NCBI RefSeq assembly: GCF_014202975.1
Contig: NZ_JACHHZ010000001.1
Location: 1,054,001-1,118,000, forward strand
Origin: Povalibacter uvarum
GTDB taxonomy: Bacteria; Pseudomonadota; Gammaproteobacteria; Steroidobacterales; Steroidobacteraceae
DNA: 64,000 nucleotides
Reading direction: 5' to 3'
The notes beneath the pieces were generated by a model that worked only from the letters and a program-made list of their open reading frames with translations, was not told the origin of the DNA and did no database searches. This document shows, one piece after another, positions 27,363 to 38,127 of this stretch. Made by a program: the position numbers and the translations under genes. How positions within the stretch are numbered: position 1 is the stretch's first letter; every line of letters starts with the position of its first letter.

Positions 27363-28766
27363 TCAGCCCAGGAAATCACGCGGATCGGTGACTCGTCCGG
27401 TAATGGCAGCCGCGGCAGCGGTCGCAGGACTCGCCAGCAAGGTTCTTGCACCCGTGCCCTGGCGGCCTTCGAAGTTGCGGTTGCTCGTGCTGACTGCGTA
27501 CTGGCCTTTGGCGACGAGGTCGCCATTCATGCCGATGCACATCGAGCAGCCGGACTCCCGCCACTCTGCGCCGGCATCAGTGAAGATCTTCGCGAGGCCG
27601 CGGGCTTCCGCCTCACGCTTGATCTGCTGTGAACCGGGAACGATCAGGGCTCGCACGCCGTCGGCCACTCGGCGGCCTCGCATGACCTTCGCAGCGAGCT
27701 CGAGATCGGAGAGGCGGGCGTTCGTGCAGCTGCCGACGAACACGACCTGAATCGGCTTGCCGATCAGTTTCTCGCCGCCGGAGAGGCCCATGTAAGCGAG
27801 CGACTTCGCGTGGACGGCGTCGTTCGCTCGCTCCGGTACAGAGCCGCTGATCGGTACGACCATGCCGGGGTGGGTGCCGTACGAAATCATCGGTTCCAGC
27901 GAGGTCGCGTCGATCTCTACGACACGATCGAAACGTGCGCCCGGATCCGAAGGCAGCTTGCGCCATTCGGCGACTGCCTTGTCCCACGCCGTGCCTTGCG
28001 GTGCGAAGCGGCGTCCCTTGAGGTAGGCGAATGTCGTTTCATCGGGAGCGATCATGCCGGCGCGTGCACCGGCTTCGATCGACATGTTGCAGACCGTCAT
28101 GCGCTCGTCCATCGACAGCGCTTCGATGGCTGAGCCGCGATATTCGATGACGTGGCCGGTGCCGCCCGACACGCCGATCTTGCCGATGATCGCCAGAATC
28201 AGATCCTTCGCGGTCACGCTTTCGGGCAAGCGGCCCTTCACTTCGATTGCAAGCGTCTTCGGACGACGCTGCAGCAGGCACTGTGTGGCGAGCACATGGC
28301 CGACTTCCGTCGTGCCGATACCGAAGGCGAGGGCGCCGAAAGCGCCATGCGTGGCCGTGTGACTGTCGCCGCACACGATCGTCTTGCCGGGCTGCGTTGC
28401 GCCCAGCTCCGGACCGATCACGTGGACGATGCCGCGCTGGTCGCTCCCGAGGCCGAGCAGCTCCACACCGAACTCGCCGCAGTTCTTCTCGAGCTCCTTG
28501 ACCTGGCGGGCCGCGGATTCGACCTTGATGGGTACCCGACCGAAGATTTCATCTGGATCGGTCGGAGTCGAATGATCCATCGTCGCCAGCGTGCGATCGG
28601 TCCGCCGGACCTTCAGGCCCTGTTCGCGCAGCAGCGAGAACGCCTGCGGCGAGGTGACTTCGTGGACCAGGTGAAGATCGATGTAGAGAACGGCGGGCGT
28701 ATCCGCGGTCTCCGGAACGACCTCGTGCTGTTCCCAGACCTTCTCGAAGAGTGTCTTTGCGTTCAT
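27363..28766 (-). CDS. leuC: 3-isopropylmalate dehydratase large subunit
   Basis: 467 aa aconitase-family enzyme with a [4Fe-4S] cluster. Cluster cysteines are visible in [10 protein letters not shown] and [10 protein letters not shown], and [13 protein letters not shown] and [16 protein letters not shown] are family signatures. It isomerises 2- to 3-isopropylmalate with LeuD. It is the first leu gene on the minus strand, 98 bp after ilvE. leuA is not in the window. Confidence 0.97.
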   Translation of the reverse strand: MNAKTLFEKVWEQHEVVPETADTPAVLYIDLHLVHEVTSPQAFSLLREQGLKVRRTDRTLATMDHSTPTDPDEIFGRVPIKVESAARQVKELEKNCGEFGVELLGLGSDQRGIVHVIGPELGATQPGKTIVCGDSHTATHGAFGALAFGIGTTEVGHVLATQCLLQRRPKTLAIEVKGRLPESVTAKDLILAIIGKIGVSGGTGHVIEYRGSAIEALSMDERMTVCNMSIEAGARAGMIAPDETTFAYLKGRRFAPQGTAWDKAVAEWRKLPSDPGARFDRVVEIDATSLEPMISYGTHPGMVVPISGSVPERANDAVHAKSLAYMGLSGGEKLIGKPIQVVFVGSCTNARLSDLELAAKVMRGRRVADGVRALIVPGSQQIKREAEARGLAKIFTDAGAEWRESGCSMCIGMNGDLVAKGQYAVSTSNRNFEGRQGTGARTLLASPATAAAAAITGRVTDPRDFLG

Positions 28767-28824
28767 GGATTCGATGCGGCCGCGACGGTCGAGAAGAGGA
28801 TGCCGAGGGAGCGGTCGGGCCTGC

Positions 28825-28839
28825 CTGACGATTCGTCAG
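28825..28839. promoter_or_regulatory. Dyad between ilvE and leuC
   Basis: CTGACGATTCGTCAG: 6-bp arms CTGACG/CGTCAG around ATT (extending to 7 with an A-T pair at the centre). It is located 59 bp before the leuC start. It may be an operator or the top of a small terminator stem; no T-tract follows. Confidence 0.35.
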
Positions 28840-28864
28840 CCCGGCATCGCCGCCCGCGATGGGC

Positions 28865-29821
28865 TCAGGCGCCGACCGCCACGTTTTTCCGGTCGGAACA
28901 GGATTCGAGCCAGCCCCACTTGTCCGGGGTCTTGCCGTTGAACAGGCCGAAGAACGCGGACTGCAGCGTTTCAGTCACCGGACCGCGCTTGCCGGCGCCG
29001 ATCTGGATGTGGTCGACGGAGCGGACCGGCGTGATCTCCGCGGCCGTACCCGTCAGGAAGATTTCATCGGCGAGATAGAGCAGTTCGCGCGGAATCGCCT
29101 GCTCACGCACTTCGAAGCCGTGCACCCGGGCCAGCTTCACGACGCTGTCACGCGTGATGCCCTGCAGAATCGAGTTGGCGATCGCCGGTGTGTAGATCAC
29201 GCCATCGCGGATCAGGAACAGGTTCTCGCCCGCGCCTTCGCTCACCGTGCCATCGGTGCTCAGACCGATGCCTTCGGCAAAGCCGAGTCGCTTCGCTTCC
29301 ATGCTGATGAGCTGGCTCGACAGGTAGTTGCCTGCTGCTTTGCCCATCGCCGGAATGGTGTTCGGCGCGAGTCTCTGCCACGACGACACGCAGACGTCGA
29401 TGCCGTTCTCGAGGCCTTCGGCGCCGAGGTATGCGCCCCACTCGAATGCAGCAACGACAGTCTCGACAGGAGGCGGGTTCTTCGGCGCGACACCGATTTC
29501 ACCGTAGCCACGAAACGCGAACGGGCGCAGATACGCGCCACGGTTCAGTTCGTTGCTGACGATGATCTCCTTGCAGGCCGCGCTGATGTCGTCGAAGGAG
29601 TAGGGGATGTCGATGCGGTAGATCTTGGCCGAATCGAACAGGCGCTTCGTGTGATCGGTCAGCCGGAAAATGATCGGGCCATTGGCGGTCGGATACGAAC
29701 GGACGCCTTCGAAAACCGTCGAGCCGTAGTGCAGCGCATGCGCCAGCACGTGCACGGTCGCTTTCTCCCAGGGAACGAGCTTGCCGTTCTGCCAGATGTA
29801 CTTGGCGGCACTGATGGGCAT
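28865..29821 (-). CDS. ilvE: Branched-chain amino-acid aminotransferase
   Basis: 318 aa fold-IV PLP aminotransferase acting on Val, Ile and Leu. The PLP Lys161 is in MGKAAGNYLSS; HALHYGSTVFEG, RGAYLRPFAFRGYGEIGV and the C-terminal ITPVRSVDHIQIG are typical. The start has AAGGAG 6 nt upstream. It lies between ilvC and leuC on the same strand; a strong hairpin separates it from ilvC. Confidence 0.96.
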   Translation of the reverse strand: MPISAAKYIWQNGKLVPWEKATVHVLAHALHYGSTVFEGVRSYPTANGPIIFRLTDHTKRLFDSAKIYRIDIPYSFDDISAACKEIIVSNELNRGAYLRPFAFRGYGEIGVAPKNPPPVETVVAAFEWGAYLGAEGLENGIDVCVSSWQRLAPNTIPAMGKAAGNYLSSQLISMEAKRLGFAEGIGLSTDGTVSEGAGENLFLIRDGVIYTPAIANSILQGITRDSVVKLARVHGFEVREQAIPRELLYLADEIFLTGTAAEITPVRSVDHIQIGAGKRGPVTETLQSAFFGLFNGKTPDKWGWLESCSDRKNVAVGA

Positions 29822-29866
29822 GGGAGTGCTCCTTCGAAGGATCTTGGCGTCAAAAGATCAGGAAAT

Positions 29867-29898
29867 GGATGTCCGGCGGCCAGCGCAGCCGGACATCC
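29867..29898. other. Strong hairpin between ilvC and ilvE
   Basis: Perfect 11-bp arms GGATGTCCGGC and GCCGGACATCC with a 10-nt loop. On the minus strand it is followed by ATTTCC and CTTTTG, not a clean T-tract. It may be a processing or partial termination site setting the ilvC:ilvE ratio. Confidence 0.7.
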
Positions 29899-29908
29899 CG
29901 TACGCGGA

Positions 29909-30901
29909 TCAGGCGTTTTCCTGCAGCCACGGCATGCGGTCGCGCAGCTTCACGCCGACCTTCTCGATCTTGTGCTTCAGGTCCTGGTTCATGAGCTTGT
30001 TGTACTTCTTGCGGCCGCTCTTGTTCTCGCTCATCCACTGGCGCGCGAACTTGCCGTCCTGGATTTCCTTGAGGACCTTCTTCATTTCCTTCTTGGTGCC
30101 CTTGTTCACGATGCGCGGGCCGCGCGTGAGATCGCCGTACTTCGCCGTCTCGGAGATGAACTTGTGCATCTTCGCGAGGCCGCCTTCGTGCAGCAGGTCG
30201 ACGATCAGCTTCAGTTCGTGCAGAACTTCGTAGTACGCGACTTCGGGTTGATAACCGGCTTCGACGAGCGTCTCGAAACCCTTCACGACGAGCTCCGTCG
30301 TGCCGCCGCACAGCACGACCTGTTCGCCGAACAGATCCGTCTCGGTCTCTTCCGCGAACGTCGTCTTCAGCACGCCGCCACGGGTGCCGCCGATGCCATG
30401 AGCGTAGGCGAGGGCGTTGTCCTTCGCCTTGCGCGTCGCATCCTGGTAGACCGCGAGCAGGCAGGGCACGCCGCGACCCTGTTCGTACTGGCGACGCACG
30501 AGGCCGCCCGGGCCCTTCGGTGCGATCAGCACGACATCGAGATCCTTGCGCGGCTTGATGAGGCCGAAGTGCACGTTGAATCCGTGCGCGAAGAGAATCG
30601 TCGTGCCTTTGGCGATGTTGCCGATGACATCCTTGTACAGATCCTTCTGAGTCAGATCCGGTGTCAGGAAGGCGATCAATGCAGCACCTTTCACCGCTTC
30701 AGCAGGTTCGGCGACCGCAAGGCCGTCCTTCTTCGCATTGCCCCAGCTGGCGCCACTCTTGCGCACGCCTACAACGACGTCGAAACCACTGTCCTTGAGG
30801 TTCAGTGCGTGCGCGCGGCCCTGGCTGCCATAGCCGAGGATTGCGATGCGCGCGCCCTTGAGGGCGGCTTTCTTGACGTCCTTCTGCGAATAAATCTGCA
30901 T
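29909..30901 (-). CDS. ilvC: Ketol-acid reductoisomerase (class I)
   Basis: 330 aa short class I enzyme. It isomerises and reduces acetolactate or acetohydroxybutyrate with NADPH in valine and isoleucine synthesis. Seen are the Rossmann [39 protein letters not shown] and the knotted C-terminal region with metal ligands in [10 protein letters not shown] and [18 protein letters not shown] at 30901. A long leader with a terminator precedes it. ilvBN are not in the window. Confidence 0.97.
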   Translation of the reverse strand: MQIYSQKDVKKAALKGARIAILGYGSQGRAHALNLKDSGFDVVVGVRKSGASWGNAKKDGLAVAEPAEAVKGAALIAFLTPDLTQKDLYKDVIGNIAKGTTILFAHGFNVHFGLIKPRKDLDVVLIAPKGPGGLVRRQYEQGRGVPCLLAVYQDATRKAKDNALAYAHGIGGTRGGVLKTTFAEETETDLFGEQVVLCGGTTELVVKGFETLVEAGYQPEVAYYEVLHELKLIVDLLHEGGLAKMHKFISETAKYGDLTRGPRIVNKGTKKEMKKVLKEIQDGKFARQWMSENKSGRKKYNKLMNQDLKHKIEKVGVKLRDRMPWLQENA

Positions 30902-30941
30902 GTGCGCTCCTGAAGCGTGTTCGAAACAGAATCAAAATAAA

Positions 30942-30975
30942 GAACCCCGCCTCGGGCGCGGCCGGTGCGGGGTTC
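30942..30975 (-). terminator. Intrinsic terminator inside the ilvC leader (candidate attenuator)
   Basis: Minus-strand stem GAACCCCGC (30975-30967) pairs with GCGGGGTTC (30950-30942) and is followed by TTTATTTTG. It stands about 40 nt before the ilvC ATG and downstream of the only good promoter, so most transcripts must pass it. Confidence 0.8.
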
Positions 30976-31220
30976 GTTGTGCGAATTCGTGGCTGCCCGT
31001 TCTGACCGACGATTACTCACCGCTGTCCGGTTGCGGCTACACAACCTGATCGATCCGGAAAGGGCGCGGGAAGCAAGACGGTCTGATAAATCAGGCGGAT
31101 AGCAACATAGCGCCACTTTGCTTGTCAACCCCTTGTACACAATCGACCCAGCACGAAATGCGATGCTTCCATCGCAGCCCGCGATGCATCGCCATCCGCG
31201 CCGCATCACAGATGCAGAAA
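30976..31220 (-). promoter_or_regulatory. ilvC promoter and untranslated leader
   Basis: Minus strand: consensus -35 TTGACA (31128-31123) and, 18 nt later, TGCTAT (31104-31099) as a weak -10. The leader from there to the terminator is about 120 nt. It has no ATG and no run of Leu, Ile or Val codons in a likely frame, so a classical leader peptide is not evident. No other gene is seen between 30902 and 31277. Confidence 0.55.
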
Positions 31221-31276
31221 TAGGACAGCGCCTGCGCGTACCATCCGCTAACCGCTAACCGCTAACCGCTGTCCTA
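31221..31276. repeat. Inverted repeat with CTAACCG heptamer array before the aminopeptidase
   Basis: TAGGACAGCG (31221-31230) pairs with CGCTGTCCTA (31267-31276), the latter 1 nt before the ATG. Between them lie CCATCCG and three tandem CTAACCG heptamers. It resembles a one-sided version of the GGATGGC hairpins. Confidence 0.8.
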
Positions 31277-31277
31277 G

Positions 31278-32666
31278 ATGCTCACGACCGAGTCGCACGC
31301 CGGATCTGTTCCCATTCACCTCGTCCACGAGGAAACGTTCGAGGCCTGGCGAGCGGGGCAGAGCGAGGTCGTTCGCAACTGGCTCGTCGCGAACGCTTTC
31401 AAGGGCGAGCGCTTCAAGATCGTTCTGATTCCCGGCGAACAAGGCACGCCCGCCGCCGTCGTCGTCGGATTGGGGCGTCGCCCTGCACGCGATGAATTCA
31501 GTTGCTGGCAATCGGCGGGATTGCCCGATCGCCTGCCGGATGGTCGATACCACTTGGCTCAGTCACTCTCTGACGCCGCTGCGACGCAGTTTGCGTTTGG
31601 CTGGCTCTACGGCCAGTACCGGTTCGAACGATATCGTCGTGCGGCGCCTGCGCGTGCGATCTCACTGCAGGTTCCCGCCAATGTCGATATCGCAGAGCTC
31701 GAGCGATTGCGTGCGGCGTCAGCTCTCGCGCGCGACCTCGTCAACACGCCTGCGAACGACATGACTCCCGAAGCGCTCGCGAATGCAGCGCTGGAGGTTG
31801 CGCGTCGTTACGAATGCAGGCATCGCGTAGTGGTCGGCGATGCGCTCCTCAGCGAACGATTCCCTGCTGTGCACGCCGTCGGCCGCGCCAGCGCAGTCGC
31901 ACCGCGGCTGATCGATTTTGAATGGGGAAATGCGGCCCATCCGAAGGTGACGCTAGTGGGCAAGGGCGTTTGCTTTGATTCCGGCGGCCTCGACATCAAG
32001 CCGGCAGCATCAATGATTCTCATGAAAAAGGATCTTGGGGGCGCCGCCGCGGTACTCGGCCTCGCTCAATCGATCATGGATGCGAAGCTGCCCGTGCGAC
32101 TGCGCGTGATCGTGCCGGCTGTCGAGAACGCAATCTCCGCGAACGCTTTCCGGCCCGGCGATGTCATCGCGACTCGCAAGGGCTTGTCGGTCGAGATCGG
32201 CAATACCGACGCCGAAGGCCGGCTGATTCTCTGCGACGGACTTGCGCTCGCCGATGAAGAGAAGCCCGATCTGCTCATCGACATGGCCACGCTGACCGGT
32301 GCCGCTCGTGTCGCACTGGGGCCGGAGCTGCCGGCCTTGTTCGCAAGTGATGATGCGATGGCGGCGGAACTGGTGAAGGTCGGACTCGCCGAATCCGATC
32401 CGCTGTGGCATCTGCCGCTCTGGCCCGGCTACGACGATGAGCTGTCGAGCAAGATCGCGGACCTGAACAATGTATCCGCATCGGGATTCTCGGGTGCGAT
32501 CATTGCGGCGCTGTTCCTGAAGCGGTTCGTAAGCGAAGCGCGCGCATGGCTGCACATCGATCTGTATTCGTGGAACGGCAAGGATCGTCCCGGCCGGCCC
32601 GTCGGCGCTGAAGCACAGTGCATTCGTGCGCTCTACGCGTTCCTCAAAGCGCGTTACGTCCGTTGA
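31278..32666 (+). CDS. M17 leucyl aminopeptidase family protein
   Basis: 462 aa, close to PepA/PepB-type aminopeptidases. Two-metal ligands and catalytic residues are visible: GKGVCFDSGGLDIKP (Lys229, Asp234, Lys241), KKDLGGAA (Asp252) and NTDAEGR (309-315). It removes N-terminal residues from peptides in the cytoplasm. The start ATG at 31278 lacks a clear ribosome site and lies against the arm of a hairpin. The stop overlaps the next gene by 4 nt. Confidence 0.92.
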   Translation: MLTTESHAGSVPIHLVHEETFEAWRAGQSEVVRNWLVANAFKGERFKIVLIPGEQGTPAAVVVGLGRRPARDEFSCWQSAGLPDRLPDGRYHLAQSLSDAAATQFAFGWLYGQYRFERYRRAAPARAISLQVPANVDIAELERLRAASALARDLVNTPANDMTPEALANAALEVARRYECRHRVVVGDALLSERFPAVHAVGRASAVAPRLIDFEWGNAAHPKVTLVGKGVCFDSGGLDIKPAASMILMKKDLGGAAAVLGLAQSIMDAKLPVRLRVIVPAVENAISANAFRPGDVIATRKGLSVEIGNTDAEGRLILCDGLALADEEKPDLLIDMATLTGAARVALGPELPALFASDDAMAAELVKVGLAESDPLWHLPLWPGYDDELSSKIADLNNVSASGFSGAIIAALFLKRFVSEARAWLHIDLYSWNGKDRPGRPVGAEAQCIRALYAFLKARYVR

Positions 32667-33577
32667 GCGAGCCCGCCGCTAATTCCGCCGCCGCACAACC
32701 GGTCTGGCTCGGTGGGCGCGATCTTGCATTCCTGATCGGCATCAACCTGATCTGGGGCCTGAACCTGATTGCCTCGAAGATCGGCGTCGGGCAGTTCCCG
32801 CCGATCCTGTTCACGGCGCTGCGTTTCGGATCCGTCGCGCTGGTCCTGATTCCGTTCCTGCGCATCCATCCCGGCCAGATGCGGACACTCGCCTGCGCGG
32901 CTCTGCTCACCGGACCCGCGGCATTCGCGCTGCTGTTCCTTGGCGTCTACCTCGTCAAGGACGCATCGATGGTCGCCATCGCGAGCCAGCTGGGAGTGCC
33001 GATCTCGACGCTGCTCTCCGTGTGGCTGCTCGGCGAAACCATTCGCTGGCGGCGCCGGCTCGGCATCGTGCTCGCGTTCGGGGGCATCGCGATCATCGGG
33101 TTCGATCCGAGAGCGTTCGATTATTGGGAAGGCCTGATGCTCGTCGTGGCATCGTGCTTCTTCGGTTCACTCGGCCTGATCTTCGTCAAGCGCATGAAGA
33201 ACATCAAAGCGCTGGAATTGCAGGCGTGGATCGCGATCGTCGGCGGCCCGGTACTGCTGCTTCTCAGCCTCATCCTGGAAGACAATCAGTGGAACGCGGT
33301 GGTGAACGCGGACTTGAGCGGCTGGTCGGCACTTGCATTCACGACTGTCATGTCGAGCCTCATCGCGCACACCGGCTGGTACTACCTGGTCAGCCGCTAT
33401 CCCGTAACGAGCCTTTCGCCGCTGACATTGCTGTCACCTCTGTTCGGAGTGTTCTTCGGTGTAACGCTGCTGCACGACCAGCTGACAGCACGAATGCTCA
33501 TCGGCGGCGCGGTGACGCTCGCCGGCGTGCTGATCGTGTTGCTGCGCGAGCATCGCATCGCGGATACCGGCACGTAG
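32663..33577 (+). CDS. EamA/DMT-family permease
   Basis: About 304 aa with ten hydrophobic segments in two EamA repeats ([19 protein letters not shown] opens the first; [14 protein letters not shown] the second). It is probably an inner-membrane metabolite exporter or importer of unknown substrate. The start is taken as TTG at 32663, whose TTGA overlaps the aminopeptidase stop and implies translational coupling. An alternative in-frame start at 32618 would extend into the aminopeptidase gene. Confidence 0.85.
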   Translation: MSEPAANSAAAQPVWLGGRDLAFLIGINLIWGLNLIASKIGVGQFPPILFTALRFGSVALVLIPFLRIHPGQMRTLACAALLTGPAAFALLFLGVYLVKDASMVAIASQLGVPISTLLSVWLLGETIRWRRRLGIVLAFGGIAIIGFDPRAFDYWEGLMLVVASCFFGSLGLIFVKRMKNIKALELQAWIAIVGGPVLLLLSLILEDNQWNAVVNADLSGWSALAFTTVMSSLIAHTGWYYLVSRYPVTSLSPLTLLSPLFGVFFGVTLLHDQLTARMLIGGAVTLAGVLIVLLREHRIADTGT

Positions 33578-33665
33578 CCATGTGGACGCACGAACTCGCC
33601 GCCGTGTAGAAAGCGCTCTGTCATACTCCCCACTCCCTTTACGACCTGCAGAACCCCTCGATCCC

Positions 33666-35381
33666 ATGAGCCAGCGCACTTCGAAGAAGCCTGCACGCCA
33701 GCCACGCAACAAAGACTCCGCACGCCGTTACTCGAGCGTCGTCGTCGACGGTTACGCACAAGCACCGAGCCGCGCAATGCTGCGCGCCGTCGGCTACAAG
33801 GACGCCGATTTCCGCAAGCCCGCCATCGGTGTTGCCTCGACGTGGAGCGATCTCACTCCCTGCAACATGCACATAGACAAGCTTGCGAAGGCCGCCGCGA
33901 CCGCCATCGACAAGGCAGGCGGCAAGAGCACGACGTTCGGCACGATCACCGTGTCCGACGGTATTTCGAACGGCACACCGGGCATGCGCTATTCGCTCGT
34001 GTCGCGCGAAGTGATCGCGGACTCGATCGAGACGGTCTCGGGAGCCCAGGGCTTCGATGGCGTCATTGCGATCGGCGGCTGCGACAAGAACATGCCCGGT
34101 TGCATGATGGCGCTCGCCCGCCTGGATCGTCCGGCGATCTTCGTCTACGGCGGCACGATCAAGCCCGGCAAGCAGCGTCGCGACATCATTTCAGTCTTCG
34201 AAGCCGTCGGTGCACGCGCCGCGGGCAAGATCAGCGAGAAGGATCTGCTGGAGATCGAACGCACGGCCATTCCGGGGCCGGGCAGCTGCGGCGGCATGTA
34301 CACGGCGAACACGATGGCATCGGCGATCGAAGCGCTCGGCATGAGCCTGCCCAACAGCTCCGCTCAGGAAGCGGTGTCGGGCAAGAAGCTCGACGACTGC
34401 AAGGCCGCGGGCAAGGCGATATTGCAGCTCGTGAAGGCGGACGTGAGGCCGTCGCAGATCCTGACGCGCAAGGCGTTCGAGAACGCGATCACTGTCGCCA
34501 TCGCGCTCGGCGGTTCGACGAACGTCGTGCTGCATCTGCTCGCGATCGCGCACGCGACAGGCGTTCCGCTGGAGCTCGACGACTTCACCAGGATCGGCAA
34601 GCGTGTGCCCGTGCTCGCGGATCTGCGCCCGAGCGGCAAATACGCGATGTCGGAGCTGGTGAAGATCGGCGGCATTCAGCCGTTGATGAAGACGCTGCTC
34701 GCGCGCGGACTGCTGCACGGTGAATGCCTGACGGTCACGGGCAAGACGCTCGCGCAGAATCTCAAGTCCGTGAAGCCGTATCCGAAGAACCAGGACATCG
34801 TTCATGCGTTCGACGATCCGATCAAGCCGGACAGCCATCTCGTCGTGCTGTACGGCAACGTCGCTCCCGAAGGTTCAGTCGCCAAGATCACCGGCAAGGA
34901 AGGACTCTCGTTCACCGGACGCGCCCGGGTATTCGACGGCGAAGAGAACGCGCTGCAAGCGATCCTCGACGGCGTCGTCGTCGAAGGCGACGTCGTCGTC
35001 ATCCGCTTCGAAGGCCCGAGGGGCGGCCCAGGTATGCGCGAGATGTTGAGTCCGACGAGCGCGATCGCCGGCCGCGGACTCGCGGGCAAAGTCGCGTTGA
35101 TCACGGACGGCAGATTCTCCGGCGGCAGCCGTGGTTTCGTCGTCGGTCACATCGCGCCGGAAGCGGCAGTCGGCGGACCCATCGGCCTAGTGCGTGATGG
35201 CGACGAGATCACGATCGATGCCGTGCAGCGCGAAATCCGCTGCGATGTGAGCGACGCCGAGCTCGCTGAACGCCGGAAATCATGGAAGGCACCGGAACCC
35301 TATGCACGCCGCGGTGTACTGGCGAAGTACGCACGTAGCGTCAGCAGCGCCTCCCAGGGCGCAGTGACCGACGCCGAATGA
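33666..35381 (+). CDS. ilvD: Dihydroxy-acid dehydratase
   Basis: 571 aa Fe-S enzyme of valine/isoleucine synthesis. Cluster cysteines lie in [16 protein letters not shown] and [14 protein letters not shown], with the catalytic serine segment [22 protein letters not shown]. It dehydrates dihydroxyisovalerate and its homologue. The ATG at 33666 fits the family; no strong ribosome site is seen. The stop overlaps the next start (ATGA). It is separated from ilvC and ilvE by two genes on the opposite strand. Confidence 0.96.
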   Translation: MSQRTSKKPARQPRNKDSARRYSSVVVDGYAQAPSRAMLRAVGYKDADFRKPAIGVASTWSDLTPCNMHIDKLAKAAATAIDKAGGKSTTFGTITVSDGISNGTPGMRYSLVSREVIADSIETVSGAQGFDGVIAIGGCDKNMPGCMMALARLDRPAIFVYGGTIKPGKQRRDIISVFEAVGARAAGKISEKDLLEIERTAIPGPGSCGGMYTANTMASAIEALGMSLPNSSAQEAVSGKKLDDCKAAGKAILQLVKADVRPSQILTRKAFENAITVAIALGGSTNVVLHLLAIAHATGVPLELDDFTRIGKRVPVLADLRPSGKYAMSELVKIGGIQPLMKTLLARGLLHGECLTVTGKTLAQNLKSVKPYPKNQDIVHAFDDPIKPDSHLVVLYGNVAPEGSVAKITGKEGLSFTGRARVFDGEENALQAILDGVVVEGDVVVIRFEGPRGGPGMREMLSPTSAIAGRGLAGKVALITDGRFSGGSRGFVVGHIAPEAAVGGPIGLVRDGDEITIDAVQREIRCDVSDAELAERRKSWKAPEPYARRGVLAKYARSVSSASQGAVTDAE

Positions 35382-36367
35382 CGATGACACCCACGCTGCT
35401 GCTGAATCAGAGCCAGGTCCTCGCCGCGATCGACATGCGCGAGGCGCTGGTCGCGGTGGAAGAAATCTTCCGGCTCCATGGTCGCCGGCAGGTGCAGATG
35501 CCGTCGAAGGTCTACCTCGATCTGCCGGGTGGCGATGTGCGCGCGATGCCCGCATACGCGCCGCCGCTGGGTTTCGCCTCGATCAAGAACATCAACATGC
35601 ATCCCGGCAACCGCGACGTGCCGTCCATCATCGGCACGCTGACGTTGTTCGACCCGCCGACCGGTGTGCCGCTGGCGATCATGGATGCGACAGCGATCAC
35701 GAGGCTGCGAACGGGCGCCGCTGCCGGTGTCGCAACGCGATTGCTCGCGCGTGCGGATGCCACCGTGCTGTCGGTGATCGGCGCGGGAAATCAGGCGCTG
35801 ACACAGATCGAAGCGGTCCTCGCCGTGCGGCCGCGAATCGATCGCGTCGTGATCTACGATCTCGATGCAGACCGTGCGAATCGCCTTGCGAGATCAGCGA
35901 CTGATCGGTTCAAGGTCGTGATGCACGTTGCCGGTTCCGTGGAAGAGGCGGTGAGGGCAGCGGATGTGCTGACGACGATCACGCCTGCTCGCGCACCGAT
36001 CGTTGCCGCTGAGTGGGTGAAGCCGGGTACGCACATCAACGCCATCGGTGCGGATGCAGCGGGCAAGCAGGAACTGGAATCGCAACTGACGACGTCCGCC
36101 AAAGTGGTCGTCGATGAAATGGATCAAGCCACGCACAGCGGCGAGGTCAATGTCCCTGTTTCGCAGGGTTTGCTGGAGCCCAGCGCGATCTACGCGGAGC
36201 TCGGCCACATCGCTGCGAGTGCGAAACCCGGTCGCCTCAGCGCCACGGAGATCACGATCTTCGACTCGACCGGCCTGGCGTTGCAGGACCTGGCCTGCGC
36301 GGCGTACGTTTACCGCAAGGTGAAAGCGGCCGGCGACGCGCCTGCCAGCTTCGATTTCCTGGCTTGA
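35378..36367 (+). CDS. Ornithine cyclodeaminase/mu-crystallin family protein
   Basis: 329 aa. The family N-terminal helix region and the Lys in [12 protein letters not shown] are present. So are the Rossmann motif [15 protein letters not shown] and the [15 protein letters not shown] segment. Members are NAD(P)-dependent cyclodeaminases, alanine dehydrogenases or imino-acid reductases; sequence alone does not tell which. It is translated coupled to ilvD, which suggests an amino-acid role. Confidence 0.87.
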   Translation: MTMTPTLLLNQSQVLAAIDMREALVAVEEIFRLHGRRQVQMPSKVYLDLPGGDVRAMPAYAPPLGFASIKNINMHPGNRDVPSIIGTLTLFDPPTGVPLAIMDATAITRLRTGAAAGVATRLLARADATVLSVIGAGNQALTQIEAVLAVRPRIDRVVIYDLDADRANRLARSATDRFKVVMHVAGSVEEAVRAADVLTTITPARAPIVAAEWVKPGTHINAIGADAAGKQELESQLTTSAKVVVDEMDQATHSGEVNVPVSQGLLEPSAIYAELGHIAASAKPGRLSATEITIFDSTGLALQDLACAAYVYRKVKAAGDAPASFDFLA

Positions 36368-36396
36368 TCACTCGATCATCTCATCACGGCACAGCC

Positions 36397-37299
36397 ATGT
36401 CCCAGATCGAAATCGTCGAAGTCGGACCCCGCGACGGGCTGCAAAGCGAACCCGACGTGCTTGCGACATCGATCAAGCTCGAGTTGATCGAGCGGCTCAT
36501 TGCCGCCGGCGTGCGGCGCGTCGAAGTCGCCAGCTTCGTCAACCCGAAGCGCGTGCCGCAGATGGCTGACGCTGAAGCGGTGCTCGCGGGACTGCCGCGC
36601 CGAAGCGACGTCCAGTACGTGGGGCTCGTCCTCAATCGCAAGGGTTTCGATCGCGCGCAGGCAGCGGGTTGCACCGAGATCGGCATGGTCACCGCGGCGA
36701 CCGACAGCTTCGCTCAGCGCAATCAGGGTGCCAGCACAGAGGAAACGGTTCGCGCCTGGGAGGAGATCGCGCCGCTGGCACATGCAGCAGGCATTCGAGC
36801 TCAGATCACCATTTCAGTCGCGTTCGGATGTCCGTTCGAAGGTGAGGTACCGATGGATCGTGTCGTGGCGCTCGCAACGCGGTTGTCGCAGGCGGCGCCC
36901 GTCGAACTGGCGATCGCTGACACGATCGGAGTCGCTGTGCCGACTCAGGTCACCGAACTCGTCGGGCGAATCCGACAAGCCGTGCCGGGCTTGCCTCTGC
37001 GATGTCACTTCCACAACACGCGCAACACGGCGGTCGCCAATGCTTACGCCGCCGTCTCGGCGGGCGTAAGGACGCTTGATTCGAGTGTAGGGGGAATCGG
37101 GGGGTGCCCGTTCGCCCCCAATGCGACCGGTAACGTGGCCACCGAGGATCTGGTGTACATGCTGTCGAGGGCGGGCTTCGACACTGGCATCGATCTGAAC
37201 AAGCTCATCGGCGTCGGGCACTGGCTCCAGGAGCAGAGGGGCCGGCCGTTGCCCAGCATGGTTTCCAGGGCGGGCGGATTCCCTAAATCTATCAGCTAG
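36397..37299 (+). CDS. Hydroxymethylglutaryl-CoA lyase family protein
   Basis: 300 aa HMGL-type TIM barrel. Metal and substrate residues are visible in EVGPRDGLQ (Arg12, Asp13), HFHNTRN (His204, His206) and the catalytic-Cys loop GGIGGCPFAPNATGN (Cys237). It would cleave 3-hydroxy-3-methylglutaryl-CoA (leucine breakdown) or a similar acyl-CoA. ATG at 36397 begins the conserved domain. It follows the cyclodeaminase-like gene by 29 bp. Confidence 0.9.
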   Translation: MSQIEIVEVGPRDGLQSEPDVLATSIKLELIERLIAAGVRRVEVASFVNPKRVPQMADAEAVLAGLPRRSDVQYVGLVLNRKGFDRAQAAGCTEIGMVTAATDSFAQRNQGASTEETVRAWEEIAPLAHAAGIRAQITISVAFGCPFEGEVPMDRVVALATRLSQAAPVELAIADTIGVAVPTQVTELVGRIRQAVPGLPLRCHFHNTRNTAVANAYAAVSAGVRTLDSSVGGIGGCPFAPNATGNVATEDLVYMLSRAGFDTGIDLNKLIGVGHWLQEQRGRPLPSMVSRAGGFPKSIS

Positions 37300-37479
37300 A
37301 TAGCGCCTCTTATGCCAGTGATTCCGTAGCCGCGTTCAGCCGGCTGCTGACCCGCGCCCCGACCTCCCTTCCTGCCGTTCCATAGGGGCTTGTGTGCAGC
37401 CCTGTCGTGACCCTCTGTCAGGCGTATACACTCGCGCCATCGGCCCCTAGCGGGCTCTCAATGTTTTTGAAGGAAGATC

Positions 37480-38115
37480 ATGGCTAAAGCAGTGGACAAG
37501 GCCTATCAGACGGTGCGCGAACGCATCGTCCGGGGCGTCTATCCGGCATCGTCACGAATCACCGAACAAGAAGTCGCAGCCGCCGCGGGCGTGAGCCGGA
37601 CACCCGTTCGCGAGGCTCTGCGCAAGTTGCACGCGGAAGGATTGCTCGAGTTCATCCCCCACCAGGGCGCCATCGTCACCGAATGGACGAATGAAGACCG
37701 CGACGACGTGTTCGAGTTGCGGGCCCTGCTCGAATCGTACGGCGCGGCACGTGCTGCCCGCCGGATGACCGCGGAGGCAATCGCGGAATTGCGCCAGCTC
37801 GCCGAGGATCAGTACCACGAGACCCTGAGCAAGCGCGAAGGTTACCTGGAGCGCATCGGCGATCTGAACAGCCAGTTCCATCGCCGGATCCAGGAGTGCT
37901 CGGGCAGCTCGCGGCTGGTGGGTGCACTGTCGTCGTTGATCGAAGCGCAGCTCATGATGAAGACGTTCGAGTCCTATCACGACGAGGATCTGATCCGCAG
38001 CGCTTCGCATCACCTCGAGATCGTTCGCGCCCTCGAGGCGCGCGACCCCGATTGGGCTGCCGCGCTGATGCGTTCGCACATCCTCGGTGCCCGCGGCGCA
38101 CTGCGACTCCTGTAG
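37480..38115 (+). CDS. GntR-family regulator, FadR/FCD subclass
   Basis: 211 aa. The N-terminal winged helix (about 10-75) has ITEQEVAAAAGVSRTPVREALRKLHAEGLLEF; the C-terminal all-helical FCD domain has ELRALLESYGAARAAR, the metal/ligand-site FHRRIQECSG and RSHILGARGAL. It probably responds to a carboxylate. The start has GAAGGA 6 nt upstream. Neighbours suggest control of the ilvD-lyase group or itself, but no operator is recognised in the 180 bp upstream, where TATACA at about 37426 is a weak -10. Confidence 0.9.
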   Translation: MAKAVDKAYQTVRERIVRGVYPASSRITEQEVAAAAGVSRTPVREALRKLHAEGLLEFIPHQGAIVTEWTNEDRDDVFELRALLESYGAARAARRMTAEAIAELRQLAEDQYHETLSKREGYLERIGDLNSQFHRRIQECSGSSRLVGALSSLIEAQLMMKTFESYHDEDLIRSASHHLEIVRALEARDPDWAAALMRSHILGARGALRLL

Positions 38116-38127
38116 TAAGCAAGAAGC

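Noticed and set aside
28859-30913. 684-codon open frame antisense to ilvE and ilvC
   Set aside because: Fully overlaps two certain genes, has no recognisable motif and no ribosome site.
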